NCBI GenBank assembly: GCA_002331625.1
Contig: DCZN01000078.1
Span: forward strand, 23,217-87,216
Source of the DNA: Nitrospira sp. UBA2083
GTDB lineage: Bacteria; Nitrospirota; Nitrospiria; Nitrospirales; Nitrospiraceae
Length of the DNA stretch: 64,000 nucleotides
Direction of reading: 5' to 3'
Each line of letters begins with the position of its first letter. The stretch's first letter is position 1. Below are positions 32,646 through 40,195 of this stretch, piece by piece. The notes beneath the pieces are model-generated. The model was not told where the DNA came from. It worked only from the letters and a program-made list of their open reading frames with translations, and ran no database searches. A program made the translations under genes and the position numbers.

Positions 32646-33152
32646 CTAGGCAGAGAGAGTACGCACGAATTGCTCAGGGTGTTCGGGGGTCACGAGCCAT
32701 GGTCGATCCCTCTTTCGCTCAATCCAGACAAATCGATCTGTGCGGGAGACATACATCTGCACAAGGCCGTGCCGCTTGGTCCATAGCCACCCGAATCCAC
32801 CTCCCGGCCCACCAGCACCGACTCGTAGGCTCCAACCGAGTTCCTGTCTTAATTCGTCTGGGTTCAAGAGCCGAATGCCGGAAATGCTTTCACGAGCAAT
32901 CTCTCGATACTTCATGGGCCAGATTACCTCGAGTGAACACTCCCGTACGACAAAACAGCTTGGTCTGAAACGCAGCCAGACCCAAACATAAAGGATAATG
33001 ACCAGTACGCCTGGAGCAAAATGGAAGCGGAACCCAAGCCATACGGCGATGAAGAAACTCACTGGCAGTGCGAGAAGCACGAGGGTGATGACACGGATAC
33101 TAGGAGACATCGGAGCGAGATGAAACGTCTTCGCGGAGGGATGGGTATCCAT
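32646..33152 (-). CDS. PH-domain-like small membrane protein
   Basis: 168-aa protein. Two adjacent hydrophobic helices, IRVITLVLLALPVSFFIAVWLG (about 19-40) and FAPGVLVIILYVWVWL (about 45-60), precede a soluble part that fits a bacterial PH-like (bPH) domain: VRECSLEVIWPMKYREIARESISGIRLL, then a glycine-rich loop (VGAGGPGGGFGWLW) and MYVSRTDRFVWIERKRDRPWLVTPEHPEQFV. The final block, IxRxxxxPWLVTPExPExFV, is typical of such domains. Function unknown; located 25 bases after the macro-domain gene. Confidence 0.6.
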   Translation of the reverse strand: MDTHPSAKTFHLAPMSPSIRVITLVLLALPVSFFIAVWLGFRFHFAPGVLVIILYVWVWLRFRPSCFVVRECSLEVIWPMKYREIARESISGIRLLNPDELRQELGWSLRVGAGGPGGGFGWLWTKRHGLVQMYVSRTDRFVWIERKRDRPWLVTPEHPEQFVRTLSA

Positions 33153-33177
33153 CAGTCACAGGAGGAATAAAAGTGGA

Positions 33178-33693
33178 TCAGTCGGCTCTGACCAGCAACA
33201 GTTGATACGCTGCCAGATCACGTGAAGAGTGGCAACAGAAGATCACTTCTCTGATTATGGGAAATTCCGCTATGGAAGCGCGAAGAGTGGTCACCGCAAT
33301 GTTGGCTGCGAGGTCGATCGGATAGCCGTGGATGCCGGTGCTGATACTGGGGAAGGCGATGGTTTGAATTCCGGCACCGGCAGCAAGTTCAAGACAACGT
33401 CGATAACAGGATGCCAGCAGATTCGGTTCGCCGGAATCTCCACCATCCCACAGCGGACCGACCGCATGAATGACGTACCGCGCAGGTAGACCGTAGCCTT
33501 TGGTCAACCTAGCATCGCCCGCTGAACAGGAACCGAGCATCAGGCAGGCTTGTGCTAACTCCGGCCCTGCAACACGATGAATAGCTCCACAAACCCCACC
33601 GCTCGGAAGCAACGACGCATGGGCAGCATTGACGATCGCGTCAACATGAAGGGTGGTAATGTCAGCAAGGATGGCGTGGAGGGTTGTGGGCAT
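33178..33693 (-). CDS. Macro-domain protein (O-acetyl-ADP-ribose deacetylase-like)
   Basis: 171-aa macro domain that binds ADP-ribose or its derivatives. VDAIVNAAHASLLPSGGVCGAIHRVAG (quoted in part: VDAIVNAAH, GGVCGAIH), GDARLTKGYGLPARYVIHAVGP and IAFPSISTGIHGYP are the canonical nucleotide- and ribose-binding loops, with the second-loop GIHGYP intact. It probably removes ADP-ribose or acetyl groups from ADP-ribosylated targets. ATG codons at 33699 and 33693 are equally possible starts. First gene of a minus-strand run. Confidence 0.9.
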   Translation of the reverse strand: MPTTLHAILADITTLHVDAIVNAAHASLLPSGGVCGAIHRVAGPELAQACLMLGSCSAGDARLTKGYGLPARYVIHAVGPLWDGGDSGEPNLLASCYRRCLELAAGAGIQTIAFPSISTGIHGYPIDLAANIAVTTLRASIAEFPIIREVIFCCHSSRDLAAYQLLLVRAD

Positions 33694-34231
33694 CACCATG
33701 CACTCACAAGTCACGAATTGCTTGGGGGGAACCTCTCGTGCTTCACCAATGCAATCCGTTCACGATGAATCGGCCGTTCATCTGGCAACTTCCAGCCAAC
33801 CCGCGAGATCGACGCATGGGCCAGGCCTAGAACCGTCCGCCGGCTGCTTGCTCCAACCCGTTCAGTGTTGCTTCGTCACCGGGGCCTTCATCGAATATCA
33901 GCTTGCGCATCTGGGTTCCCGCTCAATAATATAAAGCGGGACCAGGGGAATGTCGAATTTCTCGATCTTATGAACGCATCGTCGCCGAATCTCTTCGCCG
34001 TGACCGGCCTATATGCATCGATATGGAACGACTCCGGAGGTTTCTCTTTCCAGGCGATAGGATCGTGGCTAGGTCAACGTGGGAAAGTGATGCGAAAGGC
34101 CACAACCTGCATGAGGAAGGGTCGCTCTCTCAATGGGGAGATTATCATTGTGATCCCCTAACGGTAAGGGCTCTTTAGTTGAGAAGGAATTCGGGATAGA
34201 AGAGCCAAGTTGTCTTCCAGAGAGGTGTCAA
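33694..34231. other. Intergenic region, about 540 bases, perhaps decayed coding sequence
   Basis: No intact gene. On the minus strand, a short frame beginning near 33914 (MRKLIFDEGPGDEATLNGLEQ) stops after 27 codons. A second frame (SISRVGWKLPDERPIHRERI, about 33720-33810) continues in another phase, which could be the tail of a degraded gene. A small hairpin (CCCGCT/AGCGGG, about 33925-33945) lies just before. No clear promoter for the 34232 gene. Confidence 0.3.
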
Positions 34232-34915
34232 TTGCGTGCTGTTTGCCTCCAGCATGTTCCTTTTGAGGGACCTGGTGCGTTTGCCAAGGCTCTCGCTAAA
34301 CGAGGTGTAGGCATTGATTACTGGTTAGTCCCAAAAGATGGACTTCCCAAGGACACTGGCGATCTTCTGATTGTCATGGGGGGCCCCATGTCGGTGAATG
34401 ATCCTGATAAGTGGATTGCGGAAGAGACGGCCTTTATCAAGTCCGTACTACAGGCTGGGAAGCCTGTGATTGGGGTGTGCCTGGGAAGCCAATTCATGGC
34501 CAAAGCCTTGGGGGCCACCGTCCGATCAGGCCAGGCGCTCGAAATCGGTATGACGCCTGTTCGCCTCACCGAGGCGGGGAAACAAGACTCGGTGTTTGGG
34601 GCTGGCCCCGACATGTTCAATGTTTTTGAGTGGCACGGGGAAATTTTTGACCTGCCGAATGACTGTGCGCCGTTGGCTGGCTCCGACATCGCACCGCTGC
34701 AGGCGTTTCGGTATGGCGATCGTGCGTATGGCCTTCTTTTTCACTTGGAAATGGAGGAGAGTGGGATCGACTCCCTCTGTCGTGAATGTGCCCCAGATTT
34801 GATGAAGGCTTGTCTTACAGCCCAACAGGTCAAATCAACCGCTCTCCCACAGCTTCCGCAGCTCCATCACACAGCAGATCGGCTGATCGGATCTCTGCTG
34901 GCTTCCACACGTTGA
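34232..34915 (+). CDS. Type 1 glutamine amidotransferase (GMP synthase-like domain)
   Basis: 227-aa class I glutamine amidotransferase. DLLIVMGGPMSVND (about 45-58), the nucleophile in VIGVCLGSQFMAKALGA (Cys about 82) and the His/Glu end LLFHLEMEESGI (His about 171) make a complete triad; EWHGEIFDLP is also typical. It lacks a synthase partner, as do many stand-alone relatives (for example gamma-glutamyl hydrolase-like or detoxifying GATases). The start is TTG, preceded by GAGAGG. No neighbour indicates its substrate. Confidence 0.85.
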   Translation: MRAVCLQHVPFEGPGAFAKALAKRGVGIDYWLVPKDGLPKDTGDLLIVMGGPMSVNDPDKWIAEETAFIKSVLQAGKPVIGVCLGSQFMAKALGATVRSGQALEIGMTPVRLTEAGKQDSVFGAGPDMFNVFEWHGEIFDLPNDCAPLAGSDIAPLQAFRYGDRAYGLLFHLEMEESGIDSLCRECAPDLMKACLTAQQVKSTALPQLPQLHHTADRLIGSLLASTR

Positions 34916-34961
34916 TTGCTGCCGCCGTACTGAAGTAACCTAGCACCCTTAGCCCGAAAGT

Positions 34962-35018
34962 GGAAAAGTTCGAAGGTTCAGTCCTACGCTTGTCAACTTT
35001 CAAACCTTTCAACTTTCC
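34962..35018. repeat. AT-rich imperfect inverted repeat
   Basis: GGAAAAGTTCGAAGGTT (34962-34978) pairs with AACCTTTCAACTTTCC (35003-35018) with few mismatches; the right part also carries an internal repeat of (C)AACTTTC. It lies between the amidotransferase gene and dapL and may end transcription of the first. Confidence 0.5.
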
Positions 35019-35053
35019 CATCTGCAACTGTTTTCGAAAGGAGCGAGTGAAAC

Positions 35054-36229
35054 ATGGCCGGTTTTCCGATCGAAGTCGCGACCAGAATCAAGACCCTGCC
35101 TCCCTATTTGTTTGCTGCGATCGATAAAATGAAGCAAGAGGCGATCGCACGTGGAGTGGACATTATCAACCTCGGTATCGGCGATCCCGATTTACCGACC
35201 CCGATGCCGATCATCGAAAGTTTGGCGAAGGCGGCCAAAGATCCGAAGCATCATCAGTATCCGTCTTATGAAGGTATGCTCTCGTTCAGAAAAGCCGTCG
35301 CCGGCTGGTATATGCGTCGTTTTAACGTGACGCTCGATCCCGCCAATGAGGTTCTCACGCTGATCGGGTCGAAAGAGGGCATTGGGCATATTCATCTCGC
35401 ATTTGTTGACCCCGGTGATGTCGTTCTGGTTCCGAGCCCCGGCTATCCGGTGTATCCCGTCGGCACGAGCTTCTGTGGCGGCCAGTCCCATTTCATGCCG
35501 CTGACCAAGGCCAATGGATTTTTGCCTGATCTCACTGCGATTCCGAAAGATGTCGCCAAGAAAGCCAAGTTAATGTGGCTGAACTCGCCCAACAATCCAA
35601 CATCAGTCGTCATGACGAAGGACTACTTCAAGCGGGCGATTGAGTTCGCCCGGGACTATCAGATCATCATCTGCCATGATGCGGCCTACTCGGAAATCTA
35701 CTACGACGGCAAACGCCCGGCGAGTTTTATGGAAGTGGAGGGAGCCAAGGATGTCGGTGTGGAGTTCCATTCTCTCTCGAAGACGTATAACATGACCGGT
35801 TGGCGCCTCGGGTTTGTCGTCGGCAACAAAGACGTTCTGGCCGGCCTCGGCAAGGTCAAGAGCAACCTCGACTCCGGCTGTTTCGAGGCCGTTCAAGAGG
35901 CCGGGATTACAGCGTTGGGTTTAGACAACTCTGTCACCGACGGCATCCGAACGATCTACCAGGGGCGCCGCGATACGCTTGTTCCCGGGCTTAAGCAGTT
36001 AGGATTGGACGTGGATGCGCCACCAGCCGCGTTCTACATCTGGGTGACGGTGCCGAAGGGCTACACGTCCACGTCTTTCACCGCGCATCTGCTGGAAAAG
36101 GCAGGGATCGTGACAACGCCGGGCAACGGCTTCGGCGCACCGGGCGAAGGCTATGTCCGCATGACGGTCTGCACGACCAAAGAGCGGTTGGCAGAGGCAG
36201 TCGAGCGGATTAAGAAGGTGGGATTCTAA
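35054..36229 (+). CDS. dapL: LL-diaminopimelate aminotransferase
   Basis: Converts tetrahydrodipicolinate directly to LL-2,6-diaminopimelate with glutamate, replacing the succinylase or acetylase steps of lysine and peptidoglycan synthesis. 391-aa PLP fold-type I enzyme. IINLGIGDPDLPTP (about 37-50), LNSPNNPTSVVM (about 177), HDAAYSEIYYDG and the PLP lysine in FHSLSKTYNMTGWRLGF (about K240) are clear. Branch DapL1-like proteins have this length. AAGGAG precedes the ATG. dapA, dapB and lysA are at 48-51 kb in this window, and no dapC/D/E/F gene is seen, which supports the DapL route. A general aminotransferase is the alternative. Confidence 0.85.
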   Translation: MAGFPIEVATRIKTLPPYLFAAIDKMKQEAIARGVDIINLGIGDPDLPTPMPIIESLAKAAKDPKHHQYPSYEGMLSFRKAVAGWYMRRFNVTLDPANEVLTLIGSKEGIGHIHLAFVDPGDVVLVPSPGYPVYPVGTSFCGGQSHFMPLTKANGFLPDLTAIPKDVAKKAKLMWLNSPNNPTSVVMTKDYFKRAIEFARDYQIIICHDAAYSEIYYDGKRPASFMEVEGAKDVGVEFHSLSKTYNMTGWRLGFVVGNKDVLAGLGKVKSNLDSGCFEAVQEAGITALGLDNSVTDGIRTIYQGRRDTLVPGLKQLGLDVDAPPAAFYIWVTVPKGYTSTSFTAHLLEKAGIVTTPGNGFGAPGEGYVRMTVCTTKERLAEAVERIKKVGF

Positions 36230-36317
36230 AAATTCGTGAGACGTAAGGGAAAGATAGCGCTCAATTCCTTTGCTTTAACACCGTACGCCTGACACCTCAT
36301 CCCTAGCGGTATTGTTT

Positions 36318-36869
36318 ATGGAGACGGTCTTCATCGGATTCGGATCGAACGTCGGCGATCGGGTTGATTTTTGCGATCGAGCGGTGACGTTGCTCAGTCT
36401 CCTTCCCCATTCGCGGCTCATAGGCGTCTCTCTGTTATATGAAACAGAGCCGGTCCGAGACCGGACTGATCCTGGGGAGGGTTGGTTTTTGAATGGGGTG
36501 GTACAGCTGGAAACAGATATCAGGCCCCGCAGTCTTCTCACGACCCTCCAAGAAATAGAACGCGCCCTCGGTCGGGACGATGACAACCGGTCCGGTCCTC
36601 GTACGATCGACCTCGACATCCTCTTTTACGGCGAACAGGTGATGAAGGAACCAGGATTGACGATTCCCCATCCTCGTCTTCACCAACGCCGATTCGTCCT
36701 CATGCCGATGAATGAACTTGATCCGCTGTGGATCCATCCCACACTGAAACAGTCTGTGGCACAGTTATTGACCGACATCACGGACCAATCACAAGTGCGT
36801 CTGCTGTTTCCTCAGCCATCCACGAGGTATGGCTCGCGTCCCGCCTGCAGCTCGCCGTTCGGCTCATGA
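36318..36869 (+). CDS. folK: 2-amino-4-hydroxy-6-hydroxymethyldihydropteridine pyrophosphokinase
   Basis: HPPK, which transfers pyrophosphate from ATP to the pterin in folate synthesis. 183 aa. VFIGFGSNVGDRVDF (3-17), LYETEPV, WFLNGVVQLET, and the hallmark RSGPRTIDLDILFYG (about 95-109) with IPHPRLHQRRFVLMPM are present. The last 25 residues are an extra tail beyond the normal domain. Its stop overlaps the panC start (ATGA). A TTG two codons before the ATG is an alternative start. Confidence 0.94.
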   Translation: METVFIGFGSNVGDRVDFCDRAVTLLSLLPHSRLIGVSLLYETEPVRDRTDPGEGWFLNGVVQLETDIRPRSLLTTLQEIERALGRDDDNRSGPRTIDLDILFYGEQVMKEPGLTIPHPRLHQRRFVLMPMNELDPLWIHPTLKQSVAQLLTDITDQSQVRLLFPQPSTRYGSRPACSSPFGS

Positions 36870-37717
36870 AGATCATTCGCTCATCACCGGCCATGACCGC
36901 GTGGAGTGAGACGCTTAGGCTGCAAGGTGTGACGATTGGCTTTGTTCCGACCATGGGCGCCTTGCACGAAGGCCATCGATCCCTGATCAGAGCAGCGCGG
37001 TTGCGGTGTGATGCGCTGGCCGTCAGCATTTTTGTGAATCCCACACAGTTTGGTCCACGGGAGGATCTGGCCAAATATCCACGACCTATTGCACGCGATC
37101 GAGCCTTATGTAGAACGGAAGGCGTCGATGTCTGTTTTGAGCCGACTGTGGAGGTCATGTATCCATCTGGATTTCAAACAACGGTGACCGTCCCAACGGT
37201 TGCGCACCGATGGGAAGGGGAGGCGCGTCCGCATCATTTTTCCGGCGTGGCGACCGTGGTCACCAAACTGTTTGGAATGGTTCGACCTCACATCGCCTTC
37301 TTTGGGCAGAAGGATTTTCAGCAGTCGGCCCTGGTTCAGCAACTGGTAAAAGATTTGAATCTCGGTGTCGATATCGTTGTGCGGCCTACTGTACGTGAAC
37401 CAGACGGACTGGCTATGAGTTCCCGCAATATCTATCTATCTCGGGAAGAGCGAATGCGTGCGGTCACACTGTACAAAGGCCTTCGCGCCGGAGCCGAGGC
37501 TATACGGAGCGGAGTCACCAGTGGGAAGGCTGTGCAGGCAGCCATGGCTGAGGTCATGAAGCGTGAGCCGTCCCTGAAGACCGAGTATCTCGCTGTGTGC
37601 GACCCAAGAACTCTCGATCCACTCCCAACGGTTGGCGGTAAGGTGGTGTTGCTTGGCGCCGTGCGGATCGGATCCGTTCGGCTGATCGATAACCTACTTG
37701 TCAGTCCCTCACGATGA
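36866..37717 (+). CDS. panC: Pantothenate synthetase
   Basis: Joins pantoate and beta-alanine with ATP to give pantothenate, the coenzyme A precursor. 283 aa, as usual. VGFVPTMGALHEGHRSLIRAA-type motif near residue 29 (FVPTMGALHEGH), SIFVNPTQFGPREDL, FGQKDFQQ, VREPDGLAMSSRNIYLS and the C-terminal AVRIGSVRLIDN are all present, including the HxGH adenylate motif. Coupled to folK by an ATGA overlap, a common arrangement for folate and CoA genes. Confidence 0.97.
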   Translation: MKIIRSSPAMTAWSETLRLQGVTIGFVPTMGALHEGHRSLIRAARLRCDALAVSIFVNPTQFGPREDLAKYPRPIARDRALCRTEGVDVCFEPTVEVMYPSGFQTTVTVPTVAHRWEGEARPHHFSGVATVVTKLFGMVRPHIAFFGQKDFQQSALVQQLVKDLNLGVDIVVRPTVREPDGLAMSSRNIYLSREERMRAVTLYKGLRAGAEAIRSGVTSGKAVQAAMAEVMKREPSLKTEYLAVCDPRTLDPLPTVGGKVVLLGAVRIGSVRLIDNLLVSPSR

Positions 37718-37740
37718 TTGTTCTTGTGGGACGAGGGCGC

Positions 37741-38253
37741 TCACGCGAGGAGATGTGAGTGGAGGTTTTGACCGACCAGTAGGCTCAGGATGACTTGACT
37801 GAGGCGGTTCTTATCGTCCGACAGCATTTCCAAAAACCGAATACCCATCGATTCCGGCCGTGAGGAGCAGACCATGGCCGTCCCGATTTTAATTGGTTCT
37901 TCTTCTGATGCCGGCTTGATCACCAATTCAATGACTGTGCCTTGGGGCAAGGTCGTCGTTGTTTCGAGCGTGCAGCCTCCCATGGAGATGTCGGTGACAC
38001 GATTGTCCATCCGCACGGCGTTCTCCGAGAGTAGGTTGGCACGGAACGATACCGGGAGGCGTTTGTATTGGCGGCGATCGGTGAGTGACGTCTGACCTGG
38101 GACGTGATGTCTGAATACTCGAAACCGGGTCGTGCACAGTTGGCAACGAAATGGAAACAGCTTGAAGCGAGTGAGCATCCGCCCCATGGTGCCTTCGTCA
38201 TAGATCACCCGAACGAAGGGTGTGCCGCAACTCGGACAATGTAAGTCTTTCAT
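37741..38253 (-). CDS. PilZ-domain protein with zinc ribbon
   Basis: 170-aa protein. The N-terminus has a zinc ribbon, CPSC (6-9) and CQLC (about 37-40). A PilZ domain follows: the c-di-GMP motif is RRQYKRLPVSFRANL (an RxxxR-type motif, about 61-75) and the DxSxxG motif is DISMGGCTLET (about 87-97). It probably binds c-di-GMP and acts as an effector in the cytoplasm; the ribbon may recruit a partner. The ATG overlaps the MazG-like stop codon (ATGA), so it is the second gene of that pair. Confidence 0.85.
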   Translation of the reverse strand: MKDLHCPSCGTPFVRVIYDEGTMGRMLTRFKLFPFRCQLCTTRFRVFRHHVPGQTSLTDRRQYKRLPVSFRANLLSENAVRMDNRVTDISMGGCTLETTTTLPQGTVIELVIKPASEEEPIKIGTAMVCSSRPESMGIRFLEMLSDDKNRLSQVILSLLVGQNLHSHLLA

Positions 38254-38684
38254 GAACTCCGAGGAGCACCGGTGGCGGCTTCCGGAAGAGACGACTCCTC
38301 CGCCAACACAGGCTCCTGTTGTGCCTCCAGAATCAAGTTGATATTGGCGGGTGAGTAGGTGGGTGGTTTCACCCACTTCCCGTCCGCACGCTTGTACCCA
38401 CCCACCTTGCTGAGATTCGACCGATGCACTTCCCGAAACACCGGCTCCATATCGATTCCATATGACACGGCTGTTCCATAGGTCACGTAGAGCAGGTCCG
38501 CCATTTCCTTGGCGACGGCCGCGAGGTTTCCGGCGGCCATGGCCTCTCTCAACTCATCGAATTCTTCCTGAATAAGTCGGACACGAAGTTGTCTTGTCTG
38601 CTCATCCAAGTCTGTCGGGCACTGCTTCACCACAATGTCGAATTTGTGGTGAAAGGCTTCAACCATGGTTTGCTCGTCGGTCAT
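38250..38684 (-). CDS. MazG-like nucleotide pyrophosphohydrolase
   Basis: 144-aa all-alpha NTP-PPase-like protein. The EExxE...ExxD pattern that binds Mg2+ is visible: IQEEFDELREAM (about 38-49) and VAKEMADLLYVTYG (about 57-70). It resembles the HisE/MazG-like family that hydrolyses nucleoside triphosphates to monophosphates, often as housecleaning. The C-terminal 40 residues are an added Pro/Ala-rich tail. Translationally coupled to the PilZ gene; 10 bases after rmuC. Confidence 0.85.
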   Translation of the reverse strand: MTDEQTMVEAFHHKFDIVVKQCPTDLDEQTRQLRVRLIQEEFDELREAMAAGNLAAVAKEMADLLYVTYGTAVSYGIDMEPVFREVHRSNLSKVGGYKRADGKWVKPPTYSPANINLILEAQQEPVLAEESSLPEAATGAPRSS

Positions 38685-38693
38685 GGTGCTCCT

Positions 38694-40064
38694 TCATTCG
38701 ATATCAAAGGGTAAGGTCTTCCGCGGCACAACCTCCGTCGGTTCCAGCACGGGTATCTCGCGATCGGAGGACACCCCCAATTCTTTAAACCGGCGTGCGG
38801 CCGGGAGAATGCGTGTTTCTAGTGAGCCAATGGCCCGGTTGTACGCCGACACACTTTTTCCAAGTGATTGGCCGACATCGTTCATATGCCCGGCCAATAT
38901 CGCCATGCGTTCATATAACTCTTTGCCCAGACGACCGGCTTCCTCAGCATGTGCGGTCATCCGTTCCTGGCGCCAACCATAGGCAACGGCACGGAGCAAC
39001 GCGATGAGCGTTGAGGGAGTGGCCAACACGATTCCGTTTGCAAACCCTTCTTCGATGAGCCGAGGATTCTGGTCCAGTGCCGCTCCAAGGAACTGTTCGC
39101 CCGGAAGGAACAAGACGACGAATTCCGGCGTCCGGTCGAATTGGGTCCAGTAGGCTTTCAGCGACAATTCGTCCATGCGACTCTTCACCTGCGCTGCGTG
39201 GCGGCGTAAAGCCTCGGCCTGCTGCACCTCATTCTGTGCCTCATGAGCATCAAGATAGGCAGAAAGGACGGTTTTCGCATCGACGATGATCTGTCGTCCT
39301 CCCGGCAGTTGAACGATCATATCCGGTCGGAGCCGCCCGTCATCGCTTGTCACGGACAGTTGCTCGACAAAATCGCAGTGGTCAACCATCCCTGCAAGTT
39401 CAGCCACGCGTTTCAATGTGAGCTCGCCCCATTGGCCTCGTACGGCCGGAGCGCGCAGGGCTTTGACGAGGTTGCCGGTCTCCTGTTGCAACCGCTGTTG
39501 CGATTCGGCGAGTGATCTCAGATGCTGATCCAATCCGCCATAGGCTGACTGGCGGGATTGTTCCAAGAGGCGCAAATGTTCGTCGTAACGTTGCAGCGAG
39601 TCTTGGAGTGGCCGAACCAAGGCGTCGATAGCCTGTTGTCGTTGGGCTAAGTCGCCATCCGATTTGACATGCAGGCTTTCGAACGACACGGCGGCGAGTT
39701 TCAAGAAGGCTTCGTTGTTTTGTTTCAAGGCTTCGCCCGACAGAGCTTGAAACGATCCGATGAGTTCATGGCGCGTGTGATCGATCAAGGCTTTCTGTTC
39801 CACCAGCTGCCGCGTGGTGTCTTCCATTCTGGTTTCCGCGGCGACCTTCGCGTGCTGAGTGTCGAGCAGTTCCTGGCGGAGGGAGGCGATCATGTCTCGT
39901 GATTGGTCTGCCTGTTTTCGCAGCTCGTCCACCGTTGCTTCAGCGCGTTGTGCCTGCGGTCGTAGACGACTGGTGACCCACAGTCCTACAAGCACACCGC
40001 CTAGGAGCAGTCCTACTCCCAAGCTACTCATCAGGGGAACCATGTCAGCTAGTGATTGATCCAA
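38694..40064 (-). CDS. rmuC: DNA recombination protein RmuC
   Basis: 456-aa RmuC-family protein, thought to limit inversions at short repeats. An N-terminal membrane helix (MSSLGVGLLLGGVLVGLWVTS, about 12-32) precedes a long coiled coil (about 40-210) and the C-terminal nuclease-like core. RGQWGELTLKRVAELAGM (about 210-227), PGGRQIIVDAKTVLSAYLDA and FVVLFLPGEQFLGAALDQNP are the hallmarks. IVDAKT fits the PD-(D/E)XK fold. Likely first gene of an rmuC-mazG-pilZ run. Confidence 0.92.
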   Translation of the reverse strand: MDQSLADMVPLMSSLGVGLLLGGVLVGLWVTSRLRPQAQRAEATVDELRKQADQSRDMIASLRQELLDTQHAKVAAETRMEDTTRQLVEQKALIDHTRHELIGSFQALSGEALKQNNEAFLKLAAVSFESLHVKSDGDLAQRQQAIDALVRPLQDSLQRYDEHLRLLEQSRQSAYGGLDQHLRSLAESQQRLQQETGNLVKALRAPAVRGQWGELTLKRVAELAGMVDHCDFVEQLSVTSDDGRLRPDMIVQLPGGRQIIVDAKTVLSAYLDAHEAQNEVQQAEALRRHAAQVKSRMDELSLKAYWTQFDRTPEFVVLFLPGEQFLGAALDQNPRLIEEGFANGIVLATPSTLIALLRAVAYGWRQERMTAHAEEAGRLGKELYERMAILAGHMNDVGQSLGKSVSAYNRAIGSLETRILPAARRFKELGVSSDREIPVLEPTEVVPRKTLPFDIE

Positions 40065-40195
40065 GTCACGAGTTCCAATTTTGCAGCCGCTACATATAGC
40101 GTGTAGGACTAAGAAATGTTGTGAGACTACGCAAGATATTGAAAAAGGTCAAGGAGCAGAAGGCCCCGGATCAATCAGCCCTAGGCGGTTCTACA

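Noticed and set aside
33865-34161. 98-residue plus-strand frame before the amidotransferase gene
   Set aside because: No motif or ribosome site; more likely antisense of decayed sequence.
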